Below, in pieces: positions 52,449 through 62,502 of a stretch of 64,000 bases of DNA (within the stretch, counting starts at the first letter, position 1; every line of letters begins with the position of its first letter). Origin of the DNA: DATFVA01 sp963747755 (GTDB lineage Bacteria; Bacteroidota; Ignavibacteria; Ignavibacteriales; Ignavibacteriaceae); contig CAVVGK010000011.1 of NCBI GenBank assembly GCA_963747755.1, forward strand, positions 620,001-684,000, written 5' to 3'. Below the pieces are notes generated by a model, which was given only the letters and a program-made list of their open reading frames with translations, was not told the origin of the DNA and did not search any database. A program made the translations under genes and the position numbers.

Positions 52449-54362
52449 TTATTTGATTAGTTTCTTAATCAAATCCTGGGCCTTTTCAGGCTGGTTGGTT
52501 TTATTGTAAGCTTCCGCCAGACTTGAATAGATGTCTTCAATTTCTCCCGGAGTAAACCTATCGCTGCTTTGCTGATTTCGTTCAAGTGAACTGTTGAAGA
52601 ACTGGATGGCCATATCAGGCTTTCCAAGAAGAAGCTCTGTCTTGCCTAATTTATATTCAATATATTGATTTGAGTCAAATCTGTTCGCTTTCAGGTAGTA
52701 AGCTTCAGCCTGATTATACTTCCGAAGCTGCAACGAAATATCTCCCGCAAGTTTAAGGACCATAGGATTATCTTCATCAGAGACAAGGATGGCTCTGAGT
52801 TCATCCAGAGATTTTGCAAAATAGCCAAGAGTTAAGTAATACTTTGCAAGGTTTAAATGAGCAGCCGCCCAGGATGATTTATGCAGTACAGCATATTCAT
52901 AAGCAATCTGTTCCAGGGGGGATTCGGGAGTAAAATTAAAAGCAGAATCTGTTTTTGAAAATGGAGGTCTGCTTTTCAATTCCATAATCTTTATTCTACC
53001 AATCAAACTGTCTAATTCAGTTACTGCGCTTTTCGCCCATATTGTACTATCACTCTCTTCCGGCTCCTGAAGCTTACCTAGCAGTTTATGCTGACGAATA
53101 CTCTTATACCACGCTTCAGCAAGGAGGAAATATCCCTGTATATTCGGATGAACATGATCAGCGAGCAGCTTCGACCCTATAATTCCATTCGCTGAATTCT
53201 TTTTGAAGAGCTGCTTTACATCAGCGACCGGAACCTTATATTCGCTTCCAAGACTGAAAATTATCCTATTAAATTCCGAAGGTGCTCTGAACCTGAGTCC
53301 ATCCAGGTCAGCAGCGATTGAATATTGTGCTTCTGCCTGTGTATATTGTCCCGATTCCTCAAGACAACTTGCAAGGGCATAATGAAAGTTTGCAGGTATA
53401 GAATCGGTTTCGATTGCCTGCGTGAATAAATCTTCTGCAGAAGAATATTTCCCCATGTTTAAACTATCGACACCCATTTTAAACAGGTTCTCCGAGATAT
53501 TTTTTGCGGAATCACTTAATCCATTTGAATGAAAAGATACAAACGGGGGGAGACTATTCTCGTTTCTTACAAGACTCGATATTAATACAGGAATGTGGTT
53601 TTCACGTGCGGTATTAATTACATCGCGGTAATTTTCACGGAAAGTGTTAACGCCTGTTTGATAATCATCGCTGTCATACTTTATGGAGGTTTTAGCCATC
53701 TCCTCCATTAAAACCTTGTTTTCTTGTTGATTGTCTGAACCAAACCAGCCGCTGACAGAATTAATTATATTTTTAAGGAGTAAAAACGTTTTAAAGTTTT
53801 CAAGCCACAGGTATGCTTTTATGAGACTCCTGTTTTTACCGATCGAAATGGTTGAGCCTACACCATAAACCCCGTAATACTCATTTTGACCCATATAAAT
53901 AATAAAAAGATCCGGTTTGTAATTAACGAGCTCATCTGCGAATTCGTTCACTGTAAAGCTATTGGTAGCGGCAATCGCCGTATTGATAACTTCAATGTTT
54001 TTCCCGGGAAAAGCCGCGATCAGTCTGTCTCTTAAGAATTCCGAAGGGATTGCATTGTATTCATAAGGAAACCCTGCCATTGTGGAAGCCCCAAGACAGA
54101 AGACCCGGATAGTCTGAGGCGACTTATTCACTTCAAAAAAATCATGGGATCCTTTCCTGTAATACATTCTGTCTTTATTAAAATACCTTTTCCCCACCAG
54201 CTGATTGATTGTATAATATGTTTTTCCATTCCTATCTATTTTAACAACTAATTTCAGAATATCCCCGTAATTAAATAACCTTAAGGACAATTCCATTGCG
54301 ATTAAAATGAATGCCGGTAATAGTAAAAGAATAATTCTGAAAGTAGTTTTTTTAGAAGGCAT
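52449..54362 (-). CDS. SGNH/GDSL hydrolase-TPR protein
   Basis: The 637-residue protein has one N-terminal membrane helix (about 9-26). An SGNH hydrolase domain follows, with VFCLGASTMAGFPYEYNAIP (block I Ser), IYMGQNEYYGVYG (block III Asn) and LLADHVHPNIQGYFLLAEAW (block V Asp-His). TPR repeats interrupt and follow it: about 300-345 (YSSAEDLFTQAIETDSIPAN) and 500-637 (AWAAHLNLAKYYLTLGYFAK region). The substrate is probably an ester on a cell-surface glycan or lipid. It lies downstream of the PorV-like gene, after a terminator. Confidence 0.85.
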   Translation of the reverse strand: MPSKKTTFRIILLLLPAFILIAMELSLRLFNYGDILKLVVKIDRNGKTYYTINQLVGKRYFNKDRMYYRKGSHDFFEVNKSPQTIRVFCLGASTMAGFPYEYNAIPSEFLRDRLIAAFPGKNIEVINTAIAATNSFTVNEFADELVNYKPDLFIIYMGQNEYYGVYGVGSTISIGKNRSLIKAYLWLENFKTFLLLKNIINSVSGWFGSDNQQENKVLMEEMAKTSIKYDSDDYQTGVNTFRENYRDVINTARENHIPVLISSLVRNENSLPPFVSFHSNGLSDSAKNISENLFKMGVDSLNMGKYSSAEDLFTQAIETDSIPANFHYALASCLEESGQYTQAEAQYSIAADLDGLRFRAPSEFNRIIFSLGSEYKVPVADVKQLFKKNSANGIIGSKLLADHVHPNIQGYFLLAEAWYKSIRQHKLLGKLQEPEESDSTIWAKSAVTELDSLIGRIKIMELKSRPPFSKTDSAFNFTPESPLEQIAYEYAVLHKSSWAAAHLNLAKYYLTLGYFAKSLDELRAILVSDEDNPMVLKLAGDISLQLRKYNQAEAYYLKANRFDSNQYIEYKLGKTELLLGKPDMAIQFFNSSLERNQQSSDRFTPGEIEDIYSSLAEAYNKTNQPEKAQDLIKKLIK

Positions 54363-54382
54363 CGAAACATTCGTGATTATAT

Positions 54383-54416
54383 AAAAAAACGGTTTCCCAA
54401 TTAAGGAAAACCGTTT
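54383..54416 (-). terminator. Rho-independent terminator of the PorV-like gene
   Basis: On the minus strand AAACGGTTTTCC (54416-54405) pairs with the complementary arm at 54398-54387 with one bulge, and is followed by a T run. It is 24 bases after the PorV-like stop. Confidence 0.82.
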
Positions 54417-54439
54417 GTAAAATTAAAGGAAAAAAAAGG

Positions 54440-55480
54440 TTAAAAACCAAATCTCAGGGCAAAAACATTGTTAGCATCAAAATACTTAGCAGGTATATAA
54501 GCATAATCAACAGATAAATCAATATTGCTGAATTCGCGTGTATTTATACCTACACCAAGCGTATAATTCTGCCAGATGTTAGGAGTTTCATCTGTCGCCT
54601 GGAATGAAGCCAAATAACCGGCTCTGACGTAAAGAAGATTTTTGAAATTATATTCAGCTCCGAATTTATAATCATCATAAGTGAAATTATTGTTCTGAAA
54701 TGTTCCGGAGATCATTATAGAATTCTGCTCATCAAATTGCTTCTGATATGAAAGTCCGAGACCGATTTCTGACGGTAGTTCAGCAGAAGAAGCATCAAAC
54801 TTATAGAATGTCGGGCCTCTGGATGAATTCGCGTCGTTTGCCTGAACGTATGTTCCATTCCCTGTGAATGTCATCGATGGACCAAGATTTTTAACAACAA
54901 CACCAACCGCAAATCCCTTTACGTCAAACAGGTTGTTGTATTCAACACCGAAATCAAAGCTGAATCCTGTTGAACTAGCCCTGTCAATGTTTTCACTTAA
55001 CACATTAAAATTAGTACCAATAGAAATTCTATCGGTCAGTCTTTTCGAATATGTTAAACCAAGTACAAAATAACTTGGGCTGATTATTTGTCCTGTGCCA
55101 TCAGGCTGTTCCATTGTTGTAACAGCAATATCACCTATATTAAGAGAGCGAAAGGATAAGCCGATAGTACCTAAGTCACCAAGTCTGCCGCTTACAGCAG
55201 CAAAATTGACATTCATATCGGCAATATATTGGCGGTATGAGAACATTGCATTAGCATCTGTTCCGCTTATATCTACTCCAGCAGGGTTCCAGTATATTGC
55301 TTCAAGGCCAGTTACATTAGCAATAGCTGCACCACTTAGGGCAAGGTATCTTGCCCCGACTGGAATTCTTAACTCAGGGGCTCCGGCTGTTCCTGCACGA
55401 TTCTGACCTCCACCAAAGGTTTCAACAGCTGAGAAGCCTAGTATTAAAAGGATTAATAATAGTCTTTTCAAATGATACAT
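54440..55480 (-). CDS. PorV/PorQ family outer-membrane protein
   Basis: The 346-residue protein has a signal peptide (about 1-23) and the PorV/PorQ N-terminal pattern AGTAGAPELRIPVGARYLAL followed by EAIYWNPAGVDI. A 14-strand FadL-like barrel ending in ALRFGF follows. In type IX secretion PorV shuttles cargo from the translocon to the sortase; many paralogues occur in Ignavibacteria with unknown partners. The next upstream gene encodes a T9SS cargo protein, separated by a terminator hairpin, so a partner role is plausible. Confidence 0.86.
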   Translation of the reverse strand: MYHLKRLLLILLILGFSAVETFGGGQNRAGTAGAPELRIPVGARYLALSGAAIANVTGLEAIYWNPAGVDISGTDANAMFSYRQYIADMNVNFAAVSGRLGDLGTIGLSFRSLNIGDIAVTTMEQPDGTGQIISPSYFVLGLTYSKRLTDRISIGTNFNVLSENIDRASSTGFSFDFGVEYNNLFDVKGFAVGVVVKNLGPSMTFTGNGTYVQANDANSSRGPTFYKFDASSAELPSEIGLGLSYQKQFDEQNSIMISGTFQNNNFTYDDYKFGAEYNFKNLLYVRAGYLASFQATDETPNIWQNYTLGVGINTREFSNIDLSVDYAYIPAKYFDANNVFALRFGF

Positions 55481-55509
55481 AATTCCTCCGATTAAATTAA
55501 AATTTTATA

Positions 55510-55534
55510 AGATGTCCCGTAGAACGGGACATCT
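55510..55534 (-). terminator. Rho-independent terminator of the T9SS cargo gene
   Basis: On the minus strand AGATGTCCCG (55534-55525) pairs perfectly with CGGGACATCT (55519-55510) around a 5-base loop, followed by TATAAAATTTT. It lies 8 bases after the cargo gene stop and 30 bases before the PorV-like ATG. Confidence 0.82.
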
Positions 55535-55542
55535 TCTGATAA

Positions 55543-58500
55543 TCAATATACTTTCAGTATTTGCTGTTCCTGTATAATTGCAAGTTTTAATATCTTGGTA
55601 GTACCAAGATCCGGTATATCTATATATACTATATAAATACCACTTGCGACAGGATAACCTGAATCATTTTGTAAATTCCACCTATCAAATTGACTGTTGA
55701 CATCATTTGTTGAATGATTGATAGTTTTTACTAACACACCACTTAAATCAAATATTCTTATCGTTGCCTTTTGGGGAAGGTGGCTGAAGGTAACATAATG
55801 CTGTTCCCTCGCACTTTCTCTGTACTGATATCCATAGTAAGGATTCGGGAACACATTTATTTTCTTAACTTCATCCTTGGCCAGATCATTATTATAACCA
55901 AGAGATTTGGTTGAGAATGTGAATGAATCCTGTCCTATCTGCAGAGGATTGTTATATAATATTTTTACCACATCTCCCAAAGTAAAATGGGATTTATATA
56001 TCACCCAATTCCAGGTTGCGCTATCAGCAACAACGCTGGATGTAGGATCTACAGGGGTAGTTGTATAGGCGGTATTAACACACCACAGATATTCTCTGTC
56101 TTCAGTATTCCATACTAATCCACCACCTGTGGGGTCGCCCGATCTATCCCAGAACAATACATTTACCTGTTCATTCTTGTCAAGATTCCATACTTCAAAA
56201 GGAACCCTAACCATGAAAGGATCACTGCTTCCGGGATTCGGATTTAATGGATGATCAGCAATATCATAGTTGCTGGCACCAAATAATGTTATTAATTGGC
56301 CGCCTGATTTGGTTATTGTGACTGTTTGTCCGTTCGCTGTAGTATCACCTAAAACACCTGTCCATCTTAATTCATAATCCTGCTGTAGTAAGTTAACGTC
56401 AGACGTACCACCTGCACCGCCGTACACTGGTAATGTAGTAGCTGCATTAGCGGGATTATATCCAAAATAGGTGAAATCGGTAATTGTGAAATCTGCACTA
56501 GCCCTGTTAATCCTGAGGTTTTCACCATTTAACTCAAGACTACCTATCTGAGTCGGAGCAACGTAACTTCCATTCAAAGCTACCTGGATTCCGTCAAATA
56601 TTGGATTAGCACCGACACCTACATTAGCATTGAAACTATTAGATGATCCTCCTGGACCATTATAAAAATGAGTTTTAAACCATGTACTCGGAGCATATAT
56701 ATCTTCACCATTTAATATAGTCTGATCTTTTACAACTAACTCACCTGTCGTAAGATCTTTAATGCTCCATTGCTTTTGAGTTACAATTTTTTCAGCAATT
56801 GGACCCTGAAGTGTATCCGTACCGGAAACATCAACAAGTATTCCGCCATAGTTGTCATCGTACATAATATAATTAGTAACCATAGGAACATTTGAAGGAT
56901 GAACTGAGACAATTATGTCTTCTCCACCTGCAAATTTTCCATTTTCTGAACGGCTGCTATCGCCGTAAAATATAGAATTGTTCGCTCTATTTATGGTAAA
57001 GTTTATTTCTGATCCATCATTGTTACTGATCGGACTATAGGTTGTATCGATTGTAACATTAGAAGGCAGGAATATTTCAACTCCATCACACCAGTCAAAG
57101 GTAACAGTATCAATAACATGAACTGTGTAATGAATATCCATATCACCTTCAAGTTCGCTCCAGGAAGCCATAGAACTTAAGTAAGATCCGGTAAGATCTT
57201 TTACTTTACTAAGTGAGCCGCCTTGAGCAGTCCATTCATGATCTGAACCAAGAACATAAGTTTTAGTATCAAAAAATAGCTGATACTGATGTCCGGTTAT
57301 CTGAGATGGATCGATAACTTTAATGTCGATACTTGCGTCTCCTGTCCCGGAATGCTCTATATTATCAAGAGTTCCCTGCTCAAAGGTAATACCGGGGGCA
57401 GGCTGCTGAGGAGTAACGTTTACGATTGCAGGAGCAGATTCAAGGATATTAGCAGGTAAATTAGGATTTTGATTATAAGCCATTGCCGTAACAGCAAAAG
57501 TATAAGGAAGACCGTTAGCAAGCGGCTTGTTAAAAATCTGATCCTCTGTAACCTCCAGGTATCTTTGTAATCCCGCATTCGTTAATACAACAATAGGTTT
57601 TGTAATTACTAACCCGGTACCTTCATCAAGTACCTTGTTAAATAATACAGTAACCGTATCAACTTGGTCAAAAGTTGCGATTCTTTTACCCTGGGTGATA
57701 TCCGTACCGCCGGGAGGCAATTGATATACGGAATATCCCTGAAATTTATAAACACCATGTGATTGGGTTTCTATAACATTTAACAGACTATCCGGTTTAC
57801 CCCAATTCAAAATAACCTTATTATCCAAACCATACGCTTCAACGTTAGGTTTAGGCATAAGAGGGATATCGAACAACTGATCAAAAGCATACTGTGCAAA
57901 TAAGTCGTTGTATTTAAGCACACTTATACTCGATATATTATTAGTACCTAAACCTCCAACCAATGCCACAACTACTTCTGCGGTATCACCTTTATTCATC
58001 GAGATAGGTCCATTGGTCACCATAATACGTCTGTCACCAGGTCCATCTACTGTTCCGTCAATCTTACCAGTACCAAGCACGGGATCTCCCGCCAGCAGAT
58101 ATGTTCCTGTTTCAGTATAATCAGCTACACTTGTAGGAAATGGATCGCCAGATGGATATGGAGGGTCCGGTTTGTAACCTCTCATCAGGTTATAGAATTC
58201 GTTCGTACCCGTCAATGTAAAAGCAGGATCTGACCAGGTTCCGCCAGCTGCAAAATAAGCGTAAGAGCTCATCGGTTTTGAATTCACATATTTATACCCG
58301 TGTCTCCATTTAAGATTGAATATCGCACTGTCATTGGGATTCCCGGTATATTGGGAAACACCCTGAAGAAAATCATACCCAACCGCCGGAGGAGCTAAGT
58401 TTAAACCCTGATACACTGCATCTGTAAATCCGGAGCTATATGCATAACCCAAATTTGAAGCAGTATCACAACCTGCAAAGTCATCTGTAGAATTTCCAAC

Positions 58501-59325
58501 ATCAGGATCTGCCCATTGTACAATATACATATCATCTATATGAGCATCAGCAGGGGTAGATGAGGTTCCTGTATATACAATATCAACTTTCTTAAATATG
58601 ATATTACCAAGACCACCGCTAGCTGCATAAGCCCAATAAGTTTCGGTGACCTCTAAACCGATGACCGGAGCACCATATAGAAGCTGTGCAGGATCATCCT
58701 GATATTTAATGAATAGAGATTGAGAAGCCCCGGGAATACCAGGGACGTCAACAGCAGGATCATATTGTCCATTCCCGTCTTTATCATCGAAAGGGGCACC
58801 TTCATTAGCAGGCCATTCATTCCAATCAGTTTGATACTGAGCCCTTATAGCATCTATATCAGCACTCGTCACTGAATTAACATCTATACTGTTGAAATCA
58901 GCCGCATCCTGAGTAAGATCGCCGGTTAAATAATCCGGCCTAACTTTATACAGCCTTGTAATTGGTTTACATCCTGTACCGTATGTATTTCCATTTACCC
59001 TTACCACTGGGGATGATCCGTCTGAAACCTTTCCGCCCCAGACAATACCTTCTGAGAAGATAGGGCCGGCATTAGCTCCGTTAGGAAATGCACCGTTCCA
59101 TGAACCGCCTACAACCCAATCATGGTAACCATCGCTTCCAACCCAGCAGGTGATATTGTTAATATCGACCGGGCTTTGGGCTGGACCAGCTAAAATTTTA
59201 TTGAAAGCGGATCTTTTATTTTTACCCTGATTATCTTTATCCTTATTACTTGCAAACACATTCAAGGTAATGAACAAAGATAAAATCAGAAATATAAAAA
59301 ACCTTATATGATTAATTTTTTTCAT
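55543..59325 (-). CDS. Large secreted protein with T9SS type A sorting domain
   Basis: The start chosen is ATG 59325, behind a GGAGG site (an upstream ATG at 59358 adds 11 residues), giving 1260 residues. A signal peptide is visible (about 5-26, FFIFLILSLFITLNVFAS). The body is Gly/Asn/Asp-rich and beta-rich, with calcium-type repeats near DKDGNGQYDPAVD. The last 90 residues are a T9SS type A sorting domain: KINVFPNPYYGYQYRE, ATIRIFDLSGVLVKTINH and SGYPVASGIYIVYID. It would be exported across the outer membrane and attached or released there. It follows the TonB-dependent receptor gene by about 57 bases in the same direction. No enzymatic motif is recognised. Confidence 0.88.
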   Translation of the reverse strand: MKKINHIRFFIFLILSLFITLNVFASNKDKDNQGKNKRSAFNKILAGPAQSPVDINNITCWVGSDGYHDWVVGGSWNGAFPNGANAGPIFSEGIVWGGKVSDGSSPVVRVNGNTYGTGCKPITRLYKVRPDYLTGDLTQDAADFNSIDVNSVTSADIDAIRAQYQTDWNEWPANEGAPFDDKDGNGQYDPAVDVPGIPGASQSLFIKYQDDPAQLLYGAPVIGLEVTETYWAYAASGGLGNIIFKKVDIVYTGTSSTPADAHIDDMYIVQWADPDVGNSTDDFAGCDTASNLGYAYSSGFTDAVYQGLNLAPPAVGYDFLQGVSQYTGNPNDSAIFNLKWRHGYKYVNSKPMSSYAYFAAGGTWSDPAFTLTGTNEFYNLMRGYKPDPPYPSGDPFPTSVADYTETGTYLLAGDPVLGTGKIDGTVDGPGDRRIMVTNGPISMNKGDTAEVVVALVGGLGTNNISSISVLKYNDLFAQYAFDQLFDIPLMPKPNVEAYGLDNKVILNWGKPDSLLNVIETQSHGVYKFQGYSVYQLPPGGTDITQGKRIATFDQVDTVTVLFNKVLDEGTGLVITKPIVVLTNAGLQRYLEVTEDQIFNKPLANGLPYTFAVTAMAYNQNPNLPANILESAPAIVNVTPQQPAPGITFEQGTLDNIEHSGTGDASIDIKVIDPSQITGHQYQLFFDTKTYVLGSDHEWTAQGGSLSKVKDLTGSYLSSMASWSELEGDMDIHYTVHVIDTVTFDWCDGVEIFLPSNVTIDTTYSPISNNDGSEINFTINRANNSIFYGDSSRSENGKFAGGEDIIVSVHPSNVPMVTNYIMYDDNYGGILVDVSGTDTLQGPIAEKIVTQKQWSIKDLTTGELVVKDQTILNGEDIYAPSTWFKTHFYNGPGGSSNSFNANVGVGANPIFDGIQVALNGSYVAPTQIGSLELNGENLRINRASADFTITDFTYFGYNPANAATTLPVYGGAGGTSDVNLLQQDYELRWTGVLGDTTANGQTVTITKSGGQLITLFGASNYDIADHPLNPNPGSSDPFMVRVPFEVWNLDKNEQVNVLFWDRSGDPTGGGLVWNTEDREYLWCVNTAYTTTPVDPTSSVVADSATWNWVIYKSHFTLGDVVKILYNNPLQIGQDSFTFSTKSLGYNNDLAKDEVKKINVFPNPYYGYQYRESAREQHYVTFSHLPQKATIRIFDLSGVLVKTINHSTNDVNSQFDRWNLQNDSGYPVASGIYIVYIDIPDLGTTKILKLAIIQEQQILKVY

Positions 59326-59381
59326 ATTAAAAAACCTCCACAAGTTTATATTTTTCATGAGGTAACATTAAATTCTCCTTC

Positions 59382-62300
59382 TTAATAATTTATCAAAACA
59401 CCTACGCGTAATTGCCTTGGAGTACCAAATAAATCATAACCGTAGGTCTGATATGCAGCTTCTCTATTATCATAGTTCAATGACTGGTATAGATCAGCAA
59501 ATCTTTGGGTATACCTTTCACCCTGGATAATCTGCTGACCGGCCTCTGTATTCAGGAAGCCATCGCTATATGCATTACCTGTTTTCTGATAAACATTAAT
59601 GACATTTTTCGTGTTTAACACGTTCTGAACAACTACATAAAAGTTTAAATTCAGATTAGATATATCAACAGTTTTATCTATTCTTAAATCAAGGTTATAA
59701 ACCCATGGAGTGGTTGATGAATTAGGAGGACCAATAGGTCTCCTTCCTCTTGGATCCTGTACAGGAATCAAACCACCTGTCCAGGCCGAAGCCTGTCCTA
59801 AACCAGTATTTTGTGCATAAGTAAATGGATGTCCGCTATTAAATGAGAATAACAGGTTAAATCCTAACTGTTGAAATATCGGACCGCCATCATCTTTCGC
59901 AAATCTGTAGTCGAGGAAGATTGATCCTCTATGGGTTTGATTATAAGTTAAAGGCAACAGAATTGTGGGAACTTCTTTATTTACCTGCAATGAACCAATG
60001 CCGCTCCCGGTAAAGGAGTTTGTTCCTGAAGCATCAGAATAAGTATAGTTCACTTCAGCCCTTATTCTTTCCATTCTCCTTAGATGCAGAGCAAGTTCAA
60101 GGCCTTTGGTTGTAGCAAAGTCCTGATTTACGAAAGCCTGGTAGCTGCTTCTTGCTGCTCCTGGATCTGTATATATAATTGAGTACTGCAATTGCCCTTT
60201 TATATCCTTATAGAACGCCGTTATGTCAAACGCAGCAAAATCAGTTATCTGCTGAGAGAAACCAATTTCATACTGAGTTGTTCTGACAGGTTCCGGGTTG
60301 TATGCAACAGGGTTAGTAAACAGGTTGGTTGCAGTTAATATTTGTGCAGCCTGATAAACACCTCTGTATGCTATATCAAGACTTGGAGACTGAACAAATT
60401 TTCCATATTGTAAATGGAAAACGGTCTTGTCGGTAACCGGGAATGAGAATCCAAGACGGGGCGAAACAAAATTGAATTTATCTCCCTCCCGAAGTGAAGA
60501 ATCGGGGATAGTGTTTAATGAATCAATTGATGGCAGTTTAGGATTTGTCCATGACCAGCTGTCCATGTCAATTAAATCATACCTTAAACCTGCATTGATT
60601 ATAAGATCACTAACTTCAATTCTATCTTCTACATAACCTGAAGCAAGAACTGGATGTTTGGGAGCAAATTCTCCGGCATCAGTTTCATTACCGAAAACAT
60701 CAAATCCATAATTATTGTAATCTCTGTATAAACTCAGAGCAATGAGATTTGTTAATCCCTCATGGGTAGCTGCAGCATCAGGATTCTGACGTACTGTTGT
60801 CAGGAAGTTACTTGCATCTGTTTCCTGAAAGCGCCTTACTGTCCATCTCTGGAAAGATCCACCAAGTTTTAAGGCATGTTTTTCTATCTGATCGGTAAAG
60901 GAGGCAGAAGCTCCGATATAGCTGTTATGATCTTTTGTGTAAGACTGAAGGTTTCCATTGCCAATATTATTTCCGGCAGAAACGAGTGGGGTTCCTGGTC
61001 TGTTAAATGGAAAACCATAAAAATCATATGGCTGTGGTGAAGCAGTATATGTCGGGTATTCCCATCCGTACTGTGCTGCAGCAGAACTGTCACTATATTG
61101 TAAGAAATTATCTCCGAATATAGGATCATAAGTTTTATGACGGGCGTCATAATAATTTATATTTGCTTCGATAAAAGTACTTGATGATAAGAGATAAGTG
61201 CCTTTTAAATTTAACAATACGTTTGAATAATCGTTAATCGGAAGTCGGGCTGTATTAAACAGGTCAATCAAAGTAGTATTTGCAGTGCTGAATACACCAA
61301 CCTGCTCACCTCTGGTCCGTTCCCAGGTATAAGCACCGGCAAGACGCAGAATGATTGGATTATTATCAAAGAGGATTGTACCGTTTCCGGTATACCTGTT
61401 ATCCATCACACCTGGAACGTTGCCGCCGTTCCATGTTAAATACTGGTATTCATCAGTACTGCCGCCATAGAAACCAGTGTCATAAATCTTAGTTGTATCA
61501 AGTAAAGCACCGTCTGAAAAAGCAGCCGGGTTAGAATAGAAAAACTGAGGATTCATATCACGCTGGAAATTATTTTCACCTGATAGGAATACTTTCAGTT
61601 TATCTGTAACAAGAGGACCACTCAGGGTCAGGACGTAATCTGAATATCCATAGGAATAGGTCCCAAGGAATTTATCAGTTCCCGAAGCTCTCAGTTTTCC
61701 ATCAGGTGTCAGGTCGAAGCCGTTACCATTATAATTTCCCAGGTTGTCGGTTTCAGCCCTTACTGAAAAGTGATACTTATCTGATCCGGTTTTGAAATCT
61801 GATGATATAATACCCGCGTTAGCATTCCCATATTCAGCGGTATAACCGCCTGCCTGAACCAGAATTTCCTGTAAAGCGTCAGGAGTAACTTCTATGAGAG
61901 AACCGCCATTACGGTTTAGAATATTTTTAACGTCAGCACCCTCAACCATATAGCCGGTTTCATCAGCACGGCTTCCGCGAATAAAGGTCTGTCCGTTTTG
62001 CTGAACAACGCCGGGCTGAAGCGCGACGATATCATTTACATTTCTAACAGGCAGGGTTGTAATATCCTCAGAGCCAACGATTCTCATCGCATTGGTAGAA
62101 CTTTTTTCTATCAATGGACGCTGAGACACTATAACAACTTCACCCGTTGTAATATTTGATGAAGACAGTTGAAAATCCTGGTCAGCTGTAAGACCAGCAA
62201 CTATTCTGACATTACTAACAGTAACATCCTGGTAACCGATATAGGAAGCCTTAATAGAATAATTCCCTGGCTGTACCTGGCGAATAATGTAATCGCCATT

Positions 62301-62471
62301 TACATCAGAGGCTGCTCCGAAGCTGGTACCAACTATAATAATGTTGGCACCAATTAGAGGTTCCCCGGTTTCTTTATCAGTTACTGTTCCGGAAACCCTT
62401 CCTGTCTGCGCAAGCAGAAATGATCCGGAAAACAACATCAAAAGCAAGACTGTATAAATTTTTTGAAACAT
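59382..62471 (-). CDS. TonB-dependent receptor with carboxypeptidase-regulatory-like domain
   Basis: The start chosen is ATG 62471, after an ACGGAGGA site (1029 residues, MFQKIYTVLL); the longer frame to 62525 overlaps the upstream gene. Order: signal peptide (about 1-22), CarboxypepD_reg-like domain (GRVSGTVTDKETGEPLIGAN), plug domain (about 115-230: LPVRNVNDIVALQPGVVQQN, TFIRGSRADETGYMVEGADV) and a 22-strand barrel ending QLRVGVLINY. In the Ignavibacteria such receptors often precede T9SS cargo genes, as here. The substrate is unknown. It lacks a partner SusD-like gene. Confidence 0.92.
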   Translation of the reverse strand: MFQKIYTVLLLMLFSGSFLLAQTGRVSGTVTDKETGEPLIGANIIIVGTSFGAASDVNGDYIIRQVQPGNYSIKASYIGYQDVTVSNVRIVAGLTADQDFQLSSSNITTGEVVIVSQRPLIEKSSTNAMRIVGSEDITTLPVRNVNDIVALQPGVVQQNGQTFIRGSRADETGYMVEGADVKNILNRNGGSLIEVTPDALQEILVQAGGYTAEYGNANAGIISSDFKTGSDKYHFSVRAETDNLGNYNGNGFDLTPDGKLRASGTDKFLGTYSYGYSDYVLTLSGPLVTDKLKVFLSGENNFQRDMNPQFFYSNPAAFSDGALLDTTKIYDTGFYGGSTDEYQYLTWNGGNVPGVMDNRYTGNGTILFDNNPIILRLAGAYTWERTRGEQVGVFSTANTTLIDLFNTARLPINDYSNVLLNLKGTYLLSSSTFIEANINYYDARHKTYDPIFGDNFLQYSDSSAAAQYGWEYPTYTASPQPYDFYGFPFNRPGTPLVSAGNNIGNGNLQSYTKDHNSYIGASASFTDQIEKHALKLGGSFQRWTVRRFQETDASNFLTTVRQNPDAAATHEGLTNLIALSLYRDYNNYGFDVFGNETDAGEFAPKHPVLASGYVEDRIEVSDLIINAGLRYDLIDMDSWSWTNPKLPSIDSLNTIPDSSLREGDKFNFVSPRLGFSFPVTDKTVFHLQYGKFVQSPSLDIAYRGVYQAAQILTATNLFTNPVAYNPEPVRTTQYEIGFSQQITDFAAFDITAFYKDIKGQLQYSIIYTDPGAARSSYQAFVNQDFATTKGLELALHLRRMERIRAEVNYTYSDASGTNSFTGSGIGSLQVNKEVPTILLPLTYNQTHRGSIFLDYRFAKDDGGPIFQQLGFNLLFSFNSGHPFTYAQNTGLGQASAWTGGLIPVQDPRGRRPIGPPNSSTTPWVYNLDLRIDKTVDISNLNLNFYVVVQNVLNTKNVINVYQKTGNAYSDGFLNTEAGQQIIQGERYTQRFADLYQSLNYDNREAAYQTYGYDLFGTPRQLRVGVLINY

Positions 62472-62502
62472 GTTTATTCCTCCGTTATTAAAACTTTTTT
62501 TT

